This document shows, in pieces, positions 46,300 through 55,369 of a stretch of DNA of 63,741 nt. The stretch comes from Thermococcus sp. (GTDB lineage Archaea > Methanobacteriota_B > Thermococci > Thermococcales > Thermococcaceae), in contig NZ_JALVAO010000040.1 in assembly GCF_027011145.1 (NCBI RefSeq), positions 1-63,741 on the forward strand, in the 5' to 3' direction. The notes under the pieces are model-generated. The model saw only the letters and a list, made by a program, of their open reading frames with translations, did not search any database and was not told the DNA's origin. Every line of letters starts with the position of its first letter. Positions within the stretch are counted from its first letter, which is position 1. Both the position numbers and the translations under genes were made by a program.

Positions 46300-46360
46300 A
46301 ACCTTTTTAAACTGGAAAAAGCCTATAACATTATGGAAAAAACGGAAAGGAGGTGAGAAA
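46300..46360 (+). promoter_or_regulatory. Promoter and ribosome site of the 33-residue gene
   Basis: A TATA element CTTTTTAAACTGG at about 46301-46313 predicts transcription from near 46337. AAAGGAGGTGAG then precedes ATG 46362. The remaining 46094-46300 stretch is AT-rich with the srp54 promoter at its left end and shows no gene. Confidence 0.5.
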
Positions 46361-46361
46361 C

Positions 46362-46463
46362 ATGATTTGGCCGATGGTCATGTACGAGTACATGCTCATG
46401 CGTGAGAAAAAGAGGAGGAAACCAATCCCGGAGGAACTCGAGTACGTCGAGATGCTCGAGTGA
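46362..46463 (+). CDS. Small protein of 33 residues with strong promoter and ribosome site
   Basis: The frame reads MIWPMVMYEYMLMREKKRRK, then PIPEELEYVEMLE. A hydrophobic, methionine-rich N-terminal half is followed by a basic patch and an acidic end. The TATA box and a perfect GGAGGTGA at 6 nt strongly suggest translation. It precedes the DUF89 gene by 39 nt. No family recognised. Confidence 0.55.
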   Translation: MIWPMVMYEYMLMREKKRRKPIPEELEYVEMLE

Positions 46464-46502
46464 ACTATTTAAGGGTCTTTTCTATTTCCTTCCGGTGATG
46501 CT

Positions 46503-47357
46503 ATGAGGATTCATCACGAGTGCGTTGCCTGTGCTATAAACCAGTGTCAGAAGATAGTTGAAATGAGTCTGGCAGATGAAGCCTCCCGCAGGAAGGCAAT
46601 GTTGTTCTCGCTGAAGCGTGCCTCGGAGCTTTTCTCTGAGGATTCCATTCCAGCGGTCGTCGGTGGCCTTCTTTTCCTCGACCTCTACGACTTTATTGGA
46701 AACAACGACCCCTTTGAGAACTACAAGAGGGTTTCCAATGAGGTTGCAAAAGGGCTCGTTGGCCATTTCAGTGGCGCTGACCTGGGGATGGCGTTAAAGC
46801 TGGCAATAGCCGGTAACGTTGTTGACTTCTCGACCGGTTACAACCCCGAGAAGCTTGAAGGGGATATAAAACGGGTTCTTGAAGAAGACCTTTACATAGA
46901 CCACAGCGATGAGCTTTTTAGGAGGCTTAAGGGCGCGAAAACCCTCCTTTACCTTGTGGACAACTGCGGTGAAATATACTTTGACAGGCTTTTCATTGAG
47001 CAATTACTTGAGGAGTTCCCCCATCTCAGGGTTACCGTGGCCGGAAAGGAAGGCCCAATAATAAACGACGCAACCGTTGAGGACTTAGTCAACGCGGGCT
47101 TTGGGGAACTCGCGGAGGTAATCTCGACGGGCTCACGGTTGCCCGGAACGCCCATTGAACACGTTTCAGATGAGTTCCTTGAAGTCTTTCGCTCGGTGGA
47201 TGTTATAATAGCCAAGGGGCAGGCCAACTTCGAGACCCTCAGCGAGCTTAATGATTCCAGGATTTTCTTCCTGCTGAAGGCCAAGTGTCCTGCGATAGCG
47301 AGGGAAATCGGCGTCCCAATGGGTTCCCTGCTGTGCCTCAACTCGTATCTTCGCTGA
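46503..47357 (+). CDS. DUF89/ARMT1-type metal-dependent phosphatase
   Basis: The gene encodes 284 residues with the N-terminal HHECVACAINQC cysteine cluster, the catalytic LVDNCGEIYFDRL (metal Asp and Asn) near 155-170 and GPIINDATVEDL near 185. DUF89 proteins are damage-control phosphatases for phosphometabolites such as sugar phosphates. The length is that of the short archaeal subgroup. GGTGATGCT precedes ATG 46503. Confidence 0.85.
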   Translation: MRIHHECVACAINQCQKIVEMSLADEASRRKAMLFSLKRASELFSEDSIPAVVGGLLFLDLYDFIGNNDPFENYKRVSNEVAKGLVGHFSGADLGMALKLAIAGNVVDFSTGYNPEKLEGDIKRVLEEDLYIDHSDELFRRLKGAKTLLYLVDNCGEIYFDRLFIEQLLEEFPHLRVTVAGKEGPIINDATVEDLVNAGFGELAEVISTGSRLPGTPIEHVSDEFLEVFRSVDVIIAKGQANFETLSELNDSRIFFLLKAKCPAIAREIGVPMGSLLCLNSYLR

Positions 47358-47435
47358 TTGTCGATATTATTTTTAACGAATGTCTATCAGAAAGCTTTTT
47401 ATACTTTGAAGTTGTATATACTTGTGGTGAGCGGT

Positions 47436-47645
47436 ATGTCGACGATTATTAAACGCGACCCCAAGAAGTTTTTGAGAGAAATGAGCGTCCACTATGGCGA
47501 CGTATGGAGAATGCCTTCAAGCAAATACCTTCTCAGGCCGGACTTTGTTGTTGTTGACCCCAAAACCGGAAAGAAAACGAAGGTCAGCTTTGTGTCACTT
47601 GATGATGGTGAGGTCGTCGGTGTCGTTTACGACGAGATGGGATGA
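47436..47645 (+). CDS. Small hypothetical protein
   Basis: The gene encodes 69 residues, MSTIIKRDPKKFLREMSVHY, with a beta-rich second half FVVVDPKTGKKTKVSFVSLD. I recognise no family. A TATA element (CTTTTTATAC, about 47394-47403) and a GGTGAGC site before ATG 47436 make it a credible monocistronic gene. An upstream in-frame extension would lie before the promoter's start. Confidence 0.6.
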   Translation: MSTIIKRDPKKFLREMSVHYGDVWRMPSSKYLLRPDFVVVDPKTGKKTKVSFVSLDDGEVVGVVYDEMG

Positions 47646-47724
47646 TTTCGTCTTTTGTCTTACAACTTCTGGCTCTGGCCGGAAGTCATAAATAGAGTTC
47701 TGTTCTATCTGACTCGGTGGGAGC

Positions 47725-49026
47725 ATGCCTGTTGACCTTTCCAATGAGGCCCTCTATTTAGCGAGAAGCATTAAAGACCCATACTTAAGGGCCATAACCT
47801 ACGCGAGAATCGGATATTACATGCACAGGATGAAAAACCCGCGCTATGGAGAAGCCTTCACAAGAGCCCTTAAAGCTGTGGCATCAATTGACAACCCGGT
47901 TCTCCTTGTAAAGGCCCTCATCGAGGTTGCCACCTTCCTTGGAAAGACCGGCTCCAAGAGCGCGACCAAAACGTTCCTTCAGGCTTACGAATCGATTAAA
48001 ACGTTCCCCCAACCTCTTAGGGATGAGATGCTTGAGGAGCTCGTACACAAACTTCTGGAACTCGGCAGGACGGATGATGCATTCTTCTACGCCAAGGAGA
48101 TTGAGAACAACGTTAAGCGCAACGATGCCCTCCTTAGGGTTCTCCACAACTACATTGAAGCTGGCAACCTCAGAAAGGCACGGCTCATTCTCGAGCTCAT
48201 CGAGGACGAACCCTGGCACTCAATAGCGGCTTACGAGGTTCTCAAAGAACACCTCAAGAGGGAGGAGTTTGGTAGTGCCATAAAGGTGCTTTCCGAGTTC
48301 AGGAGCGAGTACTGGCTTGGAGAGGCCATGAAAGCCGTTGCGGTTCATCTCAAAAAGGCCAACGTTCCGGAGGGAACCTACGAGAAGTTCGTTGACGTCG
48401 CCCTCAGCATATCGTCCAAGGTTGGCTTTGAGGTTCTGATGTCCTTCCTCGTTGGTGTGGCCTCGCAGGGGGAGGTCGACTTTGTAATCGGGGTGCTTTC
48501 AAAGGTTCCGCGCGAGTTTCATCCCGACCTTCTAAGGTCAGTTGTGCAGGCCGTTCTTGACAGGCCCGAGCTCCTTGAGAGGCTCCTTGACAGACTAATC
48601 GGCGATGAGAAAGAGTTCGTTATGAGCTTGATACTCGATTCCCTTCTCGAAAGGGAGCCAAGCAACAACTACCGCGAACTCGTTAAGAGAATCGGCTCTG
48701 AAACCGACAGCGAGAGGATAATCGTCAAGGCAGTCCGCTACCTGTCGAAGCTCCACGCCTACGATGACGCATGGGAGCTCGCTTCGAAGGTCACCGATCC
48801 CTACCTTCGCTCGCTGGCCTTCGGGAGCATTGCCGTTGAGAAACTCAAGGAAAACGACGTTGACGGGGCAATTGATGCGGCCCTTGAGGTTAAGGACCCC
48901 CGCTGGGGTTCCTGGCTACTCAGCGAAATCCTCGCCAAAATCCTTGAGGTTCAGGCCGGCGGCGAGCTGAAAGAGGACATCGAAGAGAGAGCAGAGGCAC
49001 AGCGCAAACTGTGGGAGACCAGCTAA
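47725..49026 (+). CDS. Alpha-helical (HEAT/TPR-like) repeat protein A
   Basis: The gene encodes 433 residues made of about 35-residue helical units with a recurring D-P-x-L/W-R motif: IKDPYLRAITYARIGYYM, VTDPYLRSLAFGSIAVEKL and VKDPRWGSWLLSEILAKIL. Such solenoids mediate protein contacts. It shares this motif with the protein at 50.4-51.4 kb (EIEDPYWRSYALKWVAEAL). It lies 42 nt before mtnP on the same strand, with its own TATA box (CATAAATAG, about 47685-47693). Confidence 0.7.
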   Translation: MPVDLSNEALYLARSIKDPYLRAITYARIGYYMHRMKNPRYGEAFTRALKAVASIDNPVLLVKALIEVATFLGKTGSKSATKTFLQAYESIKTFPQPLRDEMLEELVHKLLELGRTDDAFFYAKEIENNVKRNDALLRVLHNYIEAGNLRKARLILELIEDEPWHSIAAYEVLKEHLKREEFGSAIKVLSEFRSEYWLGEAMKAVAVHLKKANVPEGTYEKFVDVALSISSKVGFEVLMSFLVGVASQGEVDFVIGVLSKVPREFHPDLLRSVVQAVLDRPELLERLLDRLIGDEKEFVMSLILDSLLEREPSNNYRELVKRIGSETDSERIIVKAVRYLSKLHAYDDAWELASKVTDPYLRSLAFGSIAVEKLKENDVDGAIDAALEVKDPRWGSWLLSEILAKILEVQAGGELKEDIEERAEAQRKLWETS

Positions 49027-49068
49027 GGTTTTAAAGTCCTTCCTTCAATTCTCTTTTCAGGTGATACC

Positions 49069-49872
49069 ATGCCGAGGATAGCCATTATTGGGGGCTCCGG
49101 TGTCTACGACCCGAAACTGCTCGAAAACATAAGGGAAGAGATAGTTGAAACGCCTTACGGAACCGTTAGGGTCAAGGTTGGAACGTACAAGGACGAGGAA
49201 ATAGCGTTCCTGCCCAGACACGGCGAAAAGCACAGTGTTCCACCCCACAAGATAAACTACCACGCCAACATCTGGGCCCTTCATGAGCTCGGCGTTGAGA
49301 GGATTCTAGCGACTTCTGCAGTCGGTTCGCTCAACCTCGACATGAAGCCCGGCGACTTCGTAATCCTTGACCAGTTGATGGACTTCACAAAAACCCGGCA
49401 TTACACCTTCTACGACGGTGAGGACAGCCCGCACGACAGGAAGTTCGTTGCCCACGTGGACTTCACCGACCCCTACTGCCCCGAGCTCAGGAAGGCCCTA
49501 ATCACCGCCGCAAAGGAGCTCGGCTTCACCTATCATCCCACTGGAACCTACGCCTGCATGGAGGGGCCGAGGTTCGAGACGAGGGCCGAAATCAGGGCCT
49601 TAAAGATACTCGGTGCGGACGTCGTTGGCATGACACAGTGTCCGGAAGCAGTTCTCGCGAGGGAGCTTGAGATGTGCTACGCGAGCGTCGCCATTGTGAC
49701 AAACTACGCCGCTGGGATAAGCAAGGAGAAGCTCACCCACACCGAGGTGGTTGAACTGATGGCCAGGAAGGGTGAGGAAATAAAGCTTCTCCTCATGAAG
49801 GCCGTCGAGCACATTCCGAAGGAACGTCGCTGTCCGTGCAAGGATGCCCTTAAGGGTGCAACGGGCGAGTGA
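49069..49872 (+). CDS. mtnP: S-methyl-5'-thioadenosine phosphorylase (MTAP/PNP family)
   Basis: The gene encodes 267 residues: MPRIAIIGGSGVYDPKLLEN, phosphate site RHGEKHSVPPHKINYHAN, purine site CMEGPRFETRAEIRALKILG and GMTQCPEAVLARELEMCYA. The C-terminus has a CPC motif (C255, C257), the CxC redox pair known in hyperthermophilic members. It splits methylthioadenosine into adenine and methylthioribose phosphate; activity on other purine nucleosides is possible. Confidence 0.92.
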   Translation: MPRIAIIGGSGVYDPKLLENIREEIVETPYGTVRVKVGTYKDEEIAFLPRHGEKHSVPPHKINYHANIWALHELGVERILATSAVGSLNLDMKPGDFVILDQLMDFTKTRHYTFYDGEDSPHDRKFVAHVDFTDPYCPELRKALITAAKELGFTYHPTGTYACMEGPRFETRAEIRALKILGADVVGMTQCPEAVLARELEMCYASVAIVTNYAAGISKEKLTHTEVVELMARKGEEIKLLLMKAVEHIPKERRCPCKDALKGATGE

Positions 49873-49911
49873 TTTCACCTTTAATTTTTTAGAGAAAGGA
49901 TTGTTCAGTTG

Positions 49912-49989
49912 TGGTGGGGCCGCCGGGATTTGAACCCGGGTCACGGGCTCCCAAAGCCCGCAGGATAGACCAAGCTACCCCACGGCCCC
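49912..49989 (-). tRNA. tRNA-Pro (TGG)
   Basis: On the reverse strand the acceptor GGGGCCG pairs with CGGCCCC, then A and CCA. The anticodon stem CGGGC/GCCCG holds TTTGGGA with anticodon TGG. Upstream AATTTAATA on this strand (about 50014-50024) is a likely TATA box. Confidence 0.95.
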
Positions 49990-50058
49990 AGCGGTAGGAG
50001 CATCATGACATTCCCTTATTAAATTTTTCGCTCTGATTTGGCACTAGAAGAGGTATAA

Positions 50059-50072
50059 CAAATTTAAATTTG
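50059..50072. repeat. 14-nt perfect palindrome
   Basis: CAAATTTAAATTTG is fully self-complementary. It lies between the leftward tRNA-Pro and tRNA-Gly genes, and could be a TATA element or an AT-rich chance palindrome. Confidence 0.4.
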
Positions 50073-50108
50073 TAGAGAATGTCGATGTAACAAGACAAGT
50101 AAAATAGC

Positions 50109-50185
50109 TGGTGCGGTGGCCGGGATTTGAACCCGGGCCAGCGGCGTGGCAGGCCGCTGTCCTAGCCAGGCTAGACTACCACCGC
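50109..50185 (-). tRNA. tRNA-Gly (GCC)
   Basis: On the reverse strand the acceptor GCGGTGG pairs with CCACCGC, then A and CCA. The anticodon stem ends GCGGC/GCCGC around CTGCCAC with anticodon GCC. A TATA box (CTTATAAACGC on this strand, near 50220) lies upstream. Confidence 0.95.
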
Positions 50186-50285
50186 ACAGACCCGATAGTA
50201 ACTCATCAGGAGAGCGTTTATAAGTTTTTCGGTTTAATTAAAGGTTAAATTTATAAACACTCTTCTAGAAGGGTTAGCGGGCAGT

Positions 50286-50363
50286 GCCCCGGTGGCCTAG
50301 TCTGGATAGGGCGCGAGGCTGCGGACCTCGAGGTCCGGGGTTCAAATCCCCGCCGGGGCGCCA
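50286..50363 (+). tRNA. tRNA-Arg (GCG)
   Basis: The acceptor GCCCCGG pairs with CCGGGGC, then G and CCA. The anticodon stem CGAGG/CCTCG holds CTGCGGA with anticodon GCG. TATA element ATTTATAAAC at about 50249-50258. It ends 1 nt before the stop of the convergent repeat-protein gene. Confidence 0.95.
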
Positions 50364-50364
50364 G

Positions 50365-51429
50365 TTAAACTTCGTTTCTCTCAACACTCACGCCGAGTTC
50401 AAAGAGCTCCCTTGAGATTTTCCTCAACCTCTCGTCGCCCATCCTCTTGGCCTCCTCCAGCATCTCAAAGGCGAGGAACTTGAGGATTCTGCCCCTCTTC
50501 CAGCCGTCAGTGGCCCAGATGAGGACATTTCTCAGGAAATCTTTGTCAACGCCCCTCGCCTTTGTGACCTCGTAGGCGACCATCAGCCTAGTCACCGGAT
50601 TGTGGGTTTTTTCCAGATATCTCAGGACGAGTTCCGGGTTTTCGACGTTCCTCCTAGCGAGAAGTGAACCAAGAACCTGGGAGAACTCCAGTTCGTCAAA
50701 AATCTTCTCGGCCTTACTTACGTCACCGCCCTCGAAAAGTTTCACGCCTATCTCCTCAAGATAGAAGCTCCTGAAGGGCTCTGGTAGGCCTCTGGCAAGT
50801 TTTTCGGCCTCTTCAAGTTCCCCTTCATCAAGTAGTTTCCGGATGTATTCAAAAACGTAGCTTTCGGGCTCCCTTTCCTCCTTAAAAACGGGCTTCGGTG
50901 GTTCCCATTTTGGAGCTTTCTCGGTTCTCTCAACTAACCCGGTCTTTACATCCCCCTTTATTCTGTGGACTACCGAACCGGGCATTAGCTTGCCGTCTTT
51001 GTAGACAATCCCGTATGGGAGGGGTTTCAGGTCTTCTAAATCCCTCTCGTCGAGTTTTAGGTCGCTCAGGCGAATCTCGATGCCTTTCGTTGCTATTGCC
51101 CTCGCCAGAAAGTTGCTAATCGCCCGAAAAGCCTTCTTCCTGAGAAAGGCGTTCCCAATCTTTCTGGCCGTTTCGAGGGCCTCCTTGAACCTTCCATCCC
51201 TGGAAAAGATGTAGGCAAGGGAACGAAGGGTTTCATCCCTTATGGTTGGCTCCTCTATGGAGGTTGCAACCTCAATGGCCCTCTGGGGGTTATCTGCCAG
51301 CGCCTCTGCAACCCATTTGAGTGCGTAGGAGCGCCAGTAGGGGTCTTCTATTTCCTGCGCTACCTTCCCGGCTTTTTCAACATCCCCCTCTCCGAGGAGC
51401 TGTCTGACGAGCAGAAGCCTCTCGTCCAT
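50365..51429 (-). CDS. Alpha-helical repeat protein B, paired with udp
   Basis: The gene encodes 354 residues of helical repeats with the D-P-x-W-R motif (EIEDPYWRSYALKWVAEAL, IEEPTIRDETLRSLAYIF, LPEPFRSFYLEEIGVKLF) and a non-helical linker at about 115-195 (LPYGIVYKDGKLMPGSVVHR) that protein A lacks. It starts 1 nt after the stop of udp and must be cotranscribed with it. The resemblance to protein A beside mtnP suggests a shared role near nucleoside phosphorylases. Confidence 0.7.
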   Translation of the reverse strand: MDERLLLVRQLLGEGDVEKAGKVAQEIEDPYWRSYALKWVAEALADNPQRAIEVATSIEEPTIRDETLRSLAYIFSRDGRFKEALETARKIGNAFLRKKAFRAISNFLARAIATKGIEIRLSDLKLDERDLEDLKPLPYGIVYKDGKLMPGSVVHRIKGDVKTGLVERTEKAPKWEPPKPVFKEEREPESYVFEYIRKLLDEGELEEAEKLARGLPEPFRSFYLEEIGVKLFEGGDVSKAEKIFDELEFSQVLGSLLARRNVENPELVLRYLEKTHNPVTRLMVAYEVTKARGVDKDFLRNVLIWATDGWKRGRILKFLAFEMLEEAKRMGDERLRKISRELFELGVSVERNEV

Positions 51430-51430
51430 C

Positions 51431-52264
51431 TCAACCCCTCAGCCCGGGGAACCATACCTTCTTTCCGGCCTTCTCCTTTTCCTCGTCCCATTCGTGGAGG
51501 ATTTTAACAGCTTCACTTGCAACTAAAGCGGCTTCCCTTTCTCCAGCCTTTCCAAACTCGTTGGTAATCCTGTTGGCGAAGACCGCGCAAACGCAACCGG
51601 CCCTCAGTCCATAGATGTTCGCCAGCGTGTAGAGGGTAGCCGCCTCCATCTCGAAGTTCGTAACCCTCGCCTGTCTCAGGTCGTCGAGTATGTTCCTGGC
51701 AAAGCTCGGGAAGTAGCCGTTTAGGCCCGGTCTTCCCTGGCCGAGGTAGAAGCTGTCGGTTGAAGCGGTAATGCCGAGGTGGTACCTAACGCCCAGGCTC
51801 TCTGCCGCTTCAATCAGAGCCATCGTTACCTCCAAGTCGGCCACCGCCGGATACTCAACGCGAACGTACTGCTTTGAAGTTCCCTCGAGCCTAACGGCCG
51901 CCCTCGCTATAATCAAATCCCCTATCTCCATCCCCGGCTGTATCGCTCCGGTTGAGCCAACCCTGATGAAGGTATCCGCTCCAATAGCGGCAAGCTCCTC
52001 AACAGCTATGGCAGTGGAAGGCCCGCCTATTCCGGTGGAGGTAACGCTTATGCGGACGCCCTTGTATTTACCCGTGTGCGTCCTGTACTCGCGGTGGAAG
52101 GCTATCTCTTTAGCTTCGTCCCAGAGGGAGCTTATCTTCGGAACCCTCTCGGGGTCTCCGGGAAGGAGGACGTAGCGCGCAACATCACCAGGCTTGCAGG
52201 CTATGTGGTACTGGTAGCCTTCCTCCGTCTGTGGTCTCTCAGCGGAGATAAACTTCTCTACCAT
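51431..52264 (-). CDS. udp: Uridine phosphorylase-type nucleoside phosphorylase
   Basis: The gene encodes 277 residues starting MVEKFISAERPQTEEGYQYH, with YVLLPGDPERVPKISSLWDE, GIGGPSTAIAVEELAAIGAD, FIRVGSTGAIQP and NFEMEAATLYTLANIYGLRA, the NP-I family uridine phosphorylase pattern. It releases uracil and ribose-1-phosphate for salvage. ATG 52264 follows AAGGTGG. A TATA-like ATTATAGTG is near 52290. First gene of a two-gene operon with repeat protein B. Confidence 0.9.
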   Translation of the reverse strand: MVEKFISAERPQTEEGYQYHIACKPGDVARYVLLPGDPERVPKISSLWDEAKEIAFHREYRTHTGKYKGVRISVTSTGIGGPSTAIAVEELAAIGADTFIRVGSTGAIQPGMEIGDLIIARAAVRLEGTSKQYVRVEYPAVADLEVTMALIEAAESLGVRYHLGITASTDSFYLGQGRPGLNGYFPSFARNILDDLRQARVTNFEMEAATLYTLANIYGLRAGCVCAVFANRITNEFGKAGEREAALVASEAVKILHEWDEEKEKAGKKVWFPGLRG

Positions 52265-52334
52265 GGCAACCACCTTTTTATGCGTTTGTGCACTATAATC
52301 GACGTTAAACTAAAAAGCCTTTGGGGTTGGGAGC

Positions 52335-53399
52335 ATGCTCCGGTGCACCCGCTGTGGGAAGACCTATCCAGAGAGCTTCCGTTTGAGATGCGACTGCGGA
52401 GGAACGTTGCTCGTTGAGCGGGAGCACTACGACTTCTTCGGGAACCTTTTGAATTACTTGGACATGCGTCGCTACCTCAACTTTCTTCCCGTTGGCGGTA
52501 ACTATCTCCCCCCGGCCGTTCCGGTAATAACTCCAACCGTTCCACTTGACATCAACGGCGTCCTGGCCCTCTTCAAGCTCGACTACCTCCAGCCGAGCGG
52601 TTCCTTCAAGGACAGGGGAACCTTCGTAACCGTGGGGAAGCTCATGGAGGAGGGAATCAGAGAGGTCGTCCTCGACAGTTCCGGAAACGCCGCTTTGAGC
52701 ATGGCCCTCTACTCCCTCCCGGCGGGCATAAAGGCGCATATCTTCGTCTCCTACGATGCAATGCCAGGGAAGGTTTCTCTCCTCCAGAGGCTTGGTGCGG
52801 TCATTCACTTCGTTGATGGGGACAGGATGGCCGTCCACGGCAAAGCCGAGGAGTTCGCGGAGAGGGAGGGCCTAACCTACGTCTCCCACTGGCTCAACCC
52901 CTACTTCATCGAGGGAACCAAGACGGTTGCATTCGAGGTTTACGAGCAGGTCGGCCTTCCTGACTACGTTCTGGTTCCAACTGGAAGTGGAACGCTCTTC
53001 CTCGGCCTCTGGAAGGGTTTCAGGGAGCTTGAGAAGATGGGCGAGATAGCAAAGCTTCCTATCTTTGTGGCCGTCCAGGCTTCTGGTTATGAGAGCCTCT
53101 GTGAGCGCTCCCCCGTGAGGAACAACCTGGCAGATGGGATAGCCATTCCAAACCCCCCGCGCCTTGAGGAGATGAAAAGGGTTTTGGAAGAAACCAGCGG
53201 CCTCTGCGTTAGCGTTGATGAAATTGAAACCAAAGGGGCATTGAGCTGGCTGAAGAGGGCGGGCTTTCTCGTTGAGCCCACCTCGGCCGTTGTTCTAAGT
53301 GCCCTCTGGAGGCTGATTGAGACCGGTGAGATTGCCGAAGGCTCGAGGGTTCTGCTGCCCCTTACTGGTTCGGGCCTTAAACTAACCGAAGGTATTTAA
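52335..53399 (+). CDS. thrC: Threonine synthase
   Basis: The gene encodes 354 residues: an N-terminal zinc ribbon (CTRC, CDC at 4-21), the PLP lysine in PSGSFKDRG (K92), the phosphate-binding SSGNAALSMA and GSGTLFLGLWKG. It converts phosphohomoserine to threonine. The zinc ribbon and length mark the archaeal subgroup; other PLP fold II activities cannot be excluded. GGGAG precedes ATG 52335. Confidence 0.85.
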   Translation: MLRCTRCGKTYPESFRLRCDCGGTLLVEREHYDFFGNLLNYLDMRRYLNFLPVGGNYLPPAVPVITPTVPLDINGVLALFKLDYLQPSGSFKDRGTFVTVGKLMEEGIREVVLDSSGNAALSMALYSLPAGIKAHIFVSYDAMPGKVSLLQRLGAVIHFVDGDRMAVHGKAEEFAEREGLTYVSHWLNPYFIEGTKTVAFEVYEQVGLPDYVLVPTGSGTLFLGLWKGFRELEKMGEIAKLPIFVAVQASGYESLCERSPVRNNLADGIAIPNPPRLEEMKRVLEETSGLCVSVDEIETKGALSWLKRAGFLVEPTSAVVLSALWRLIETGEIAEGSRVLLPLTGSGLKLTEGI

Positions 53400-53434
53400 A
53401 GTCTCACAACTATTAAAGGGTGGAGGTGAGGGAG

Positions 53435-54310
53435 ATGATTAGGTATCCAGCGGTTGCCGGAAGCTTCTATCCGGCTGACGATACGCTCATAGAGATGCTG
53501 GAGGAGTTTTTCAGCGACCTGGGTGAGGAAGGAAGCGAGAGGAAAATCACAGCCGGAGTTGCGCCCCACGCTGGTTACGTATTCTCGGGCTACACTGCCA
53601 GCAGGACATACAAGGCGATATTTGAGGACGGCCTGCCCGAGACCTTCGTAATCCTCGGGCCGAACCATACCGGCCTGGGCTCGCCCATAGCGGTCTATCC
53701 TGAAGGCGAGTGGCTCACTCCTCTGGGGAGCATAGAGGTCGATGCTGAGATGGCAAAGGCCATAGCGAGGCTATCGGGAATTGCTGATTTGGACGAGCTG
53801 GCCCACAAATACGAGCATTCCATAGAGGTGCAGGTTCCTTTCATCCAGTATCTCGCTGAGAAAGCCGGAAAGGACGTTAAAATCGTCCCGATAACCCTCG
53901 GCATTCAGGACGAAGACGTCGCGAGGGCGCTTGGAAAGGCAATCTTCGAAGCCAGTGAGGAACTCGGCAGGGACGTTGTTGTCATAGCCAGCACGGACTT
54001 CATGCACTACGGCCCGGTTTATGGCTACGTGCCGTTTAGGGCTAGGGCCGATGAGCTCCCGCATAGAATCAAGGAGTGGGACTTCAGGCTAATCAGGAGA
54101 ATCCTTGAATTCGACGTTGACGGCCTGTTTAGAGAACTTCGTGAGATGAGGCACACGATGTGCGGGCCCGGTGGCGTTGGAACGGCGATAGTCTACTCGC
54201 GCCTCGCTGGAGCGGTTGAGGCTGAACTTTTGCACTACACGACGAGCTATGAGGTCAGCCGCTCGACGGACGCGGTAGTTGGCTACGCGAGTATAGTGAT
54301 GAGGAAGTGA
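53435..54310 (+). CDS. MEMO1-family protein (AmmeMemoRadiSam component B)
   Basis: The gene encodes 291 residues starting [20 protein letters not shown], with [13 protein letters not shown] (H45), [26 protein letters not shown] and STDFMHYG, the dioxygenase-like MEMO fold with conserved His residues. The function is unsettled. Phylogenetically linked with AMMECR1 (found at 3.7 kb) and a radical SAM enzyme (not seen here). ATG 53435 follows GGAGGTGAG. A TATA-like ATTAAAGG is adjacent, and the mevalonate cluster follows. Confidence 0.9.
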   Translation: MIRYPAVAGSFYPADDTLIEMLEEFFSDLGEEGSERKITAGVAPHAGYVFSGYTASRTYKAIFEDGLPETFVILGPNHTGLGSPIAVYPEGEWLTPLGSIEVDAEMAKAIARLSGIADLDELAHKYEHSIEVQVPFIQYLAEKAGKDVKIVPITLGIQDEDVARALGKAIFEASEELGRDVVVIASTDFMHYGPVYGYVPFRARADELPHRIKEWDFRLIRRILEFDVDGLFRELREMRHTMCGPGGVGTAIVYSRLAGAVEAELLHYTTSYEVSRSTDAVVGYASIVMRK

Positions 54311-54364
54311 AAACCAAAAGTCAGATAAAACTTTTCCCTCTTTTGCATTTTGGGAGGGTCGAAG

Positions 54365-55369
54365 ATGAGGGTTCTAGCTTCAGCCCCGGCTAAAATTATC
54401 CTCTTCGGCGAACATAGCGTGGTTTACGGAAAGCCTGCCATCGCTGCCGCGATAAACTTGAGAACCTATGTGCGTGCGGAGTTCAACGATTCTGGCAGAA
54501 TAAAGATAGAGGCCCACGACATAAAGACTCCAGGTTTAATAGTGTCCTTCTCCGAGAGCGAGATTTACTTTGAGAGCGACTACGGAAAAGCAGCTGAGGT
54601 TCTCAGCTACGTCAGACAGGCGATAGAACTCGTGAAGGAAGAAGCGGACAAAAACGGGAGGGGCATAACGGTCTCGATAACCTCCCAGATACCGGTTGGG
54701 GCGGGTCTCGGCTCATCGGCGGCAGTTGCGGTTGCCACAATAGGCGCGGTTTCAAAGCTCCTTGGTCTGGAACTCACCAACGAGGAGATTGGAAAGCTCG
54801 GCCATAAGGTTGAACTCCTCGTCCAGGGAGCTTCAAGCGGTATAGACCCGACGGTTTCGGCAATCGGAGGCTTCATTCACTATGAGAAGGGCAAGTTCGA
54901 GCACCTACCCTTTATGGAACTGCCGATAGTCGTGGGTTACACGGGCTCAAGTGGCTCGACCAAAGAGCTGGTTGCGATGGTCAGGAGGACATACGAGGAG
55001 ATGCCCGAGATTGTTGAGCCGATACTGGTCTCGATGGGCAAGGTAGTGGAGAAAGCTAGAGAAGTTATCCTCTCGGATTTGGACGATGAAACGCGCTTCA
55101 AGACCCTTGGAAAACTCATGAACATAAACCACGGCCTTTTAGATGCCCTCGGCGTTTCCACGAAAAAGCTGAGCGAACTCGTTTATGCGGCTAGAACCGC
55201 CGGAGCCCTGGGAGCAAAAATAACCGGTGCCGGTGGCGGTGGATGTATGTACGCGTTAGCTCCAGAGAAGCAGAGCGAAGTGGCAACGGCCATAACAATA
55301 GCCGGCGGAACGCCGATGGTAACGGAGATAAGCAGGGAAGGGCTTCGCATAGAGGAGGTGATACCGTGA
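54365..55369 (+). CDS. mvk: Mevalonate kinase
   Basis: The gene encodes 334 residues of the GHMP family: [20 protein letters not shown] at the N-terminus, the ATP loop [17 protein letters not shown] and the C-terminal [16 protein letters not shown]. It makes phosphomevalonate for archaeal lipids. GGGAGG precedes ATG 54365. The stop overlaps the GTG start of the next gene, so translation is coupled. Confidence 0.94.
   Translation: MRVLASAPAKIILFGEHSVVYGKPAIAAAINLRTYVRAEFNDSGRIKIEAHDIKTPGLIVSFSESEIYFESDYGKAAEVLSYVRQAIELVKEEADKNGRGITVSITSQIPVGAGLGSSAAVAVATIGAVSKLLGLELTNEEIGKLGHKVELLVQGASSGIDPTVSAIGGFIHYEKGKFEHLPFMELPIVVGYTGSSGSTKELVAMVRRTYEEMPEIVEPILVSMGKVVEKAREVILSDLDDETRFKTLGKLMNINHGLLDALGVSTKKLSELVYAARTAGALGAKITGAGGGGCMYALAPEKQSEVATAITIAGGTPMVTEISREGLRIEEVIP

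Noticed and set aside
50059-50072. Palindrome as an attachment site
   Set aside because: It is a purely AT-rich 14-mer between two tRNAs with no second copy or integrase gene in the window.
52265-52320. Possible riboswitch before thrC or udp
   Set aside because: The 70-nt divergent gap holds only TATA-like sequence and ribosome sites; no room or folding for a known riboswitch.
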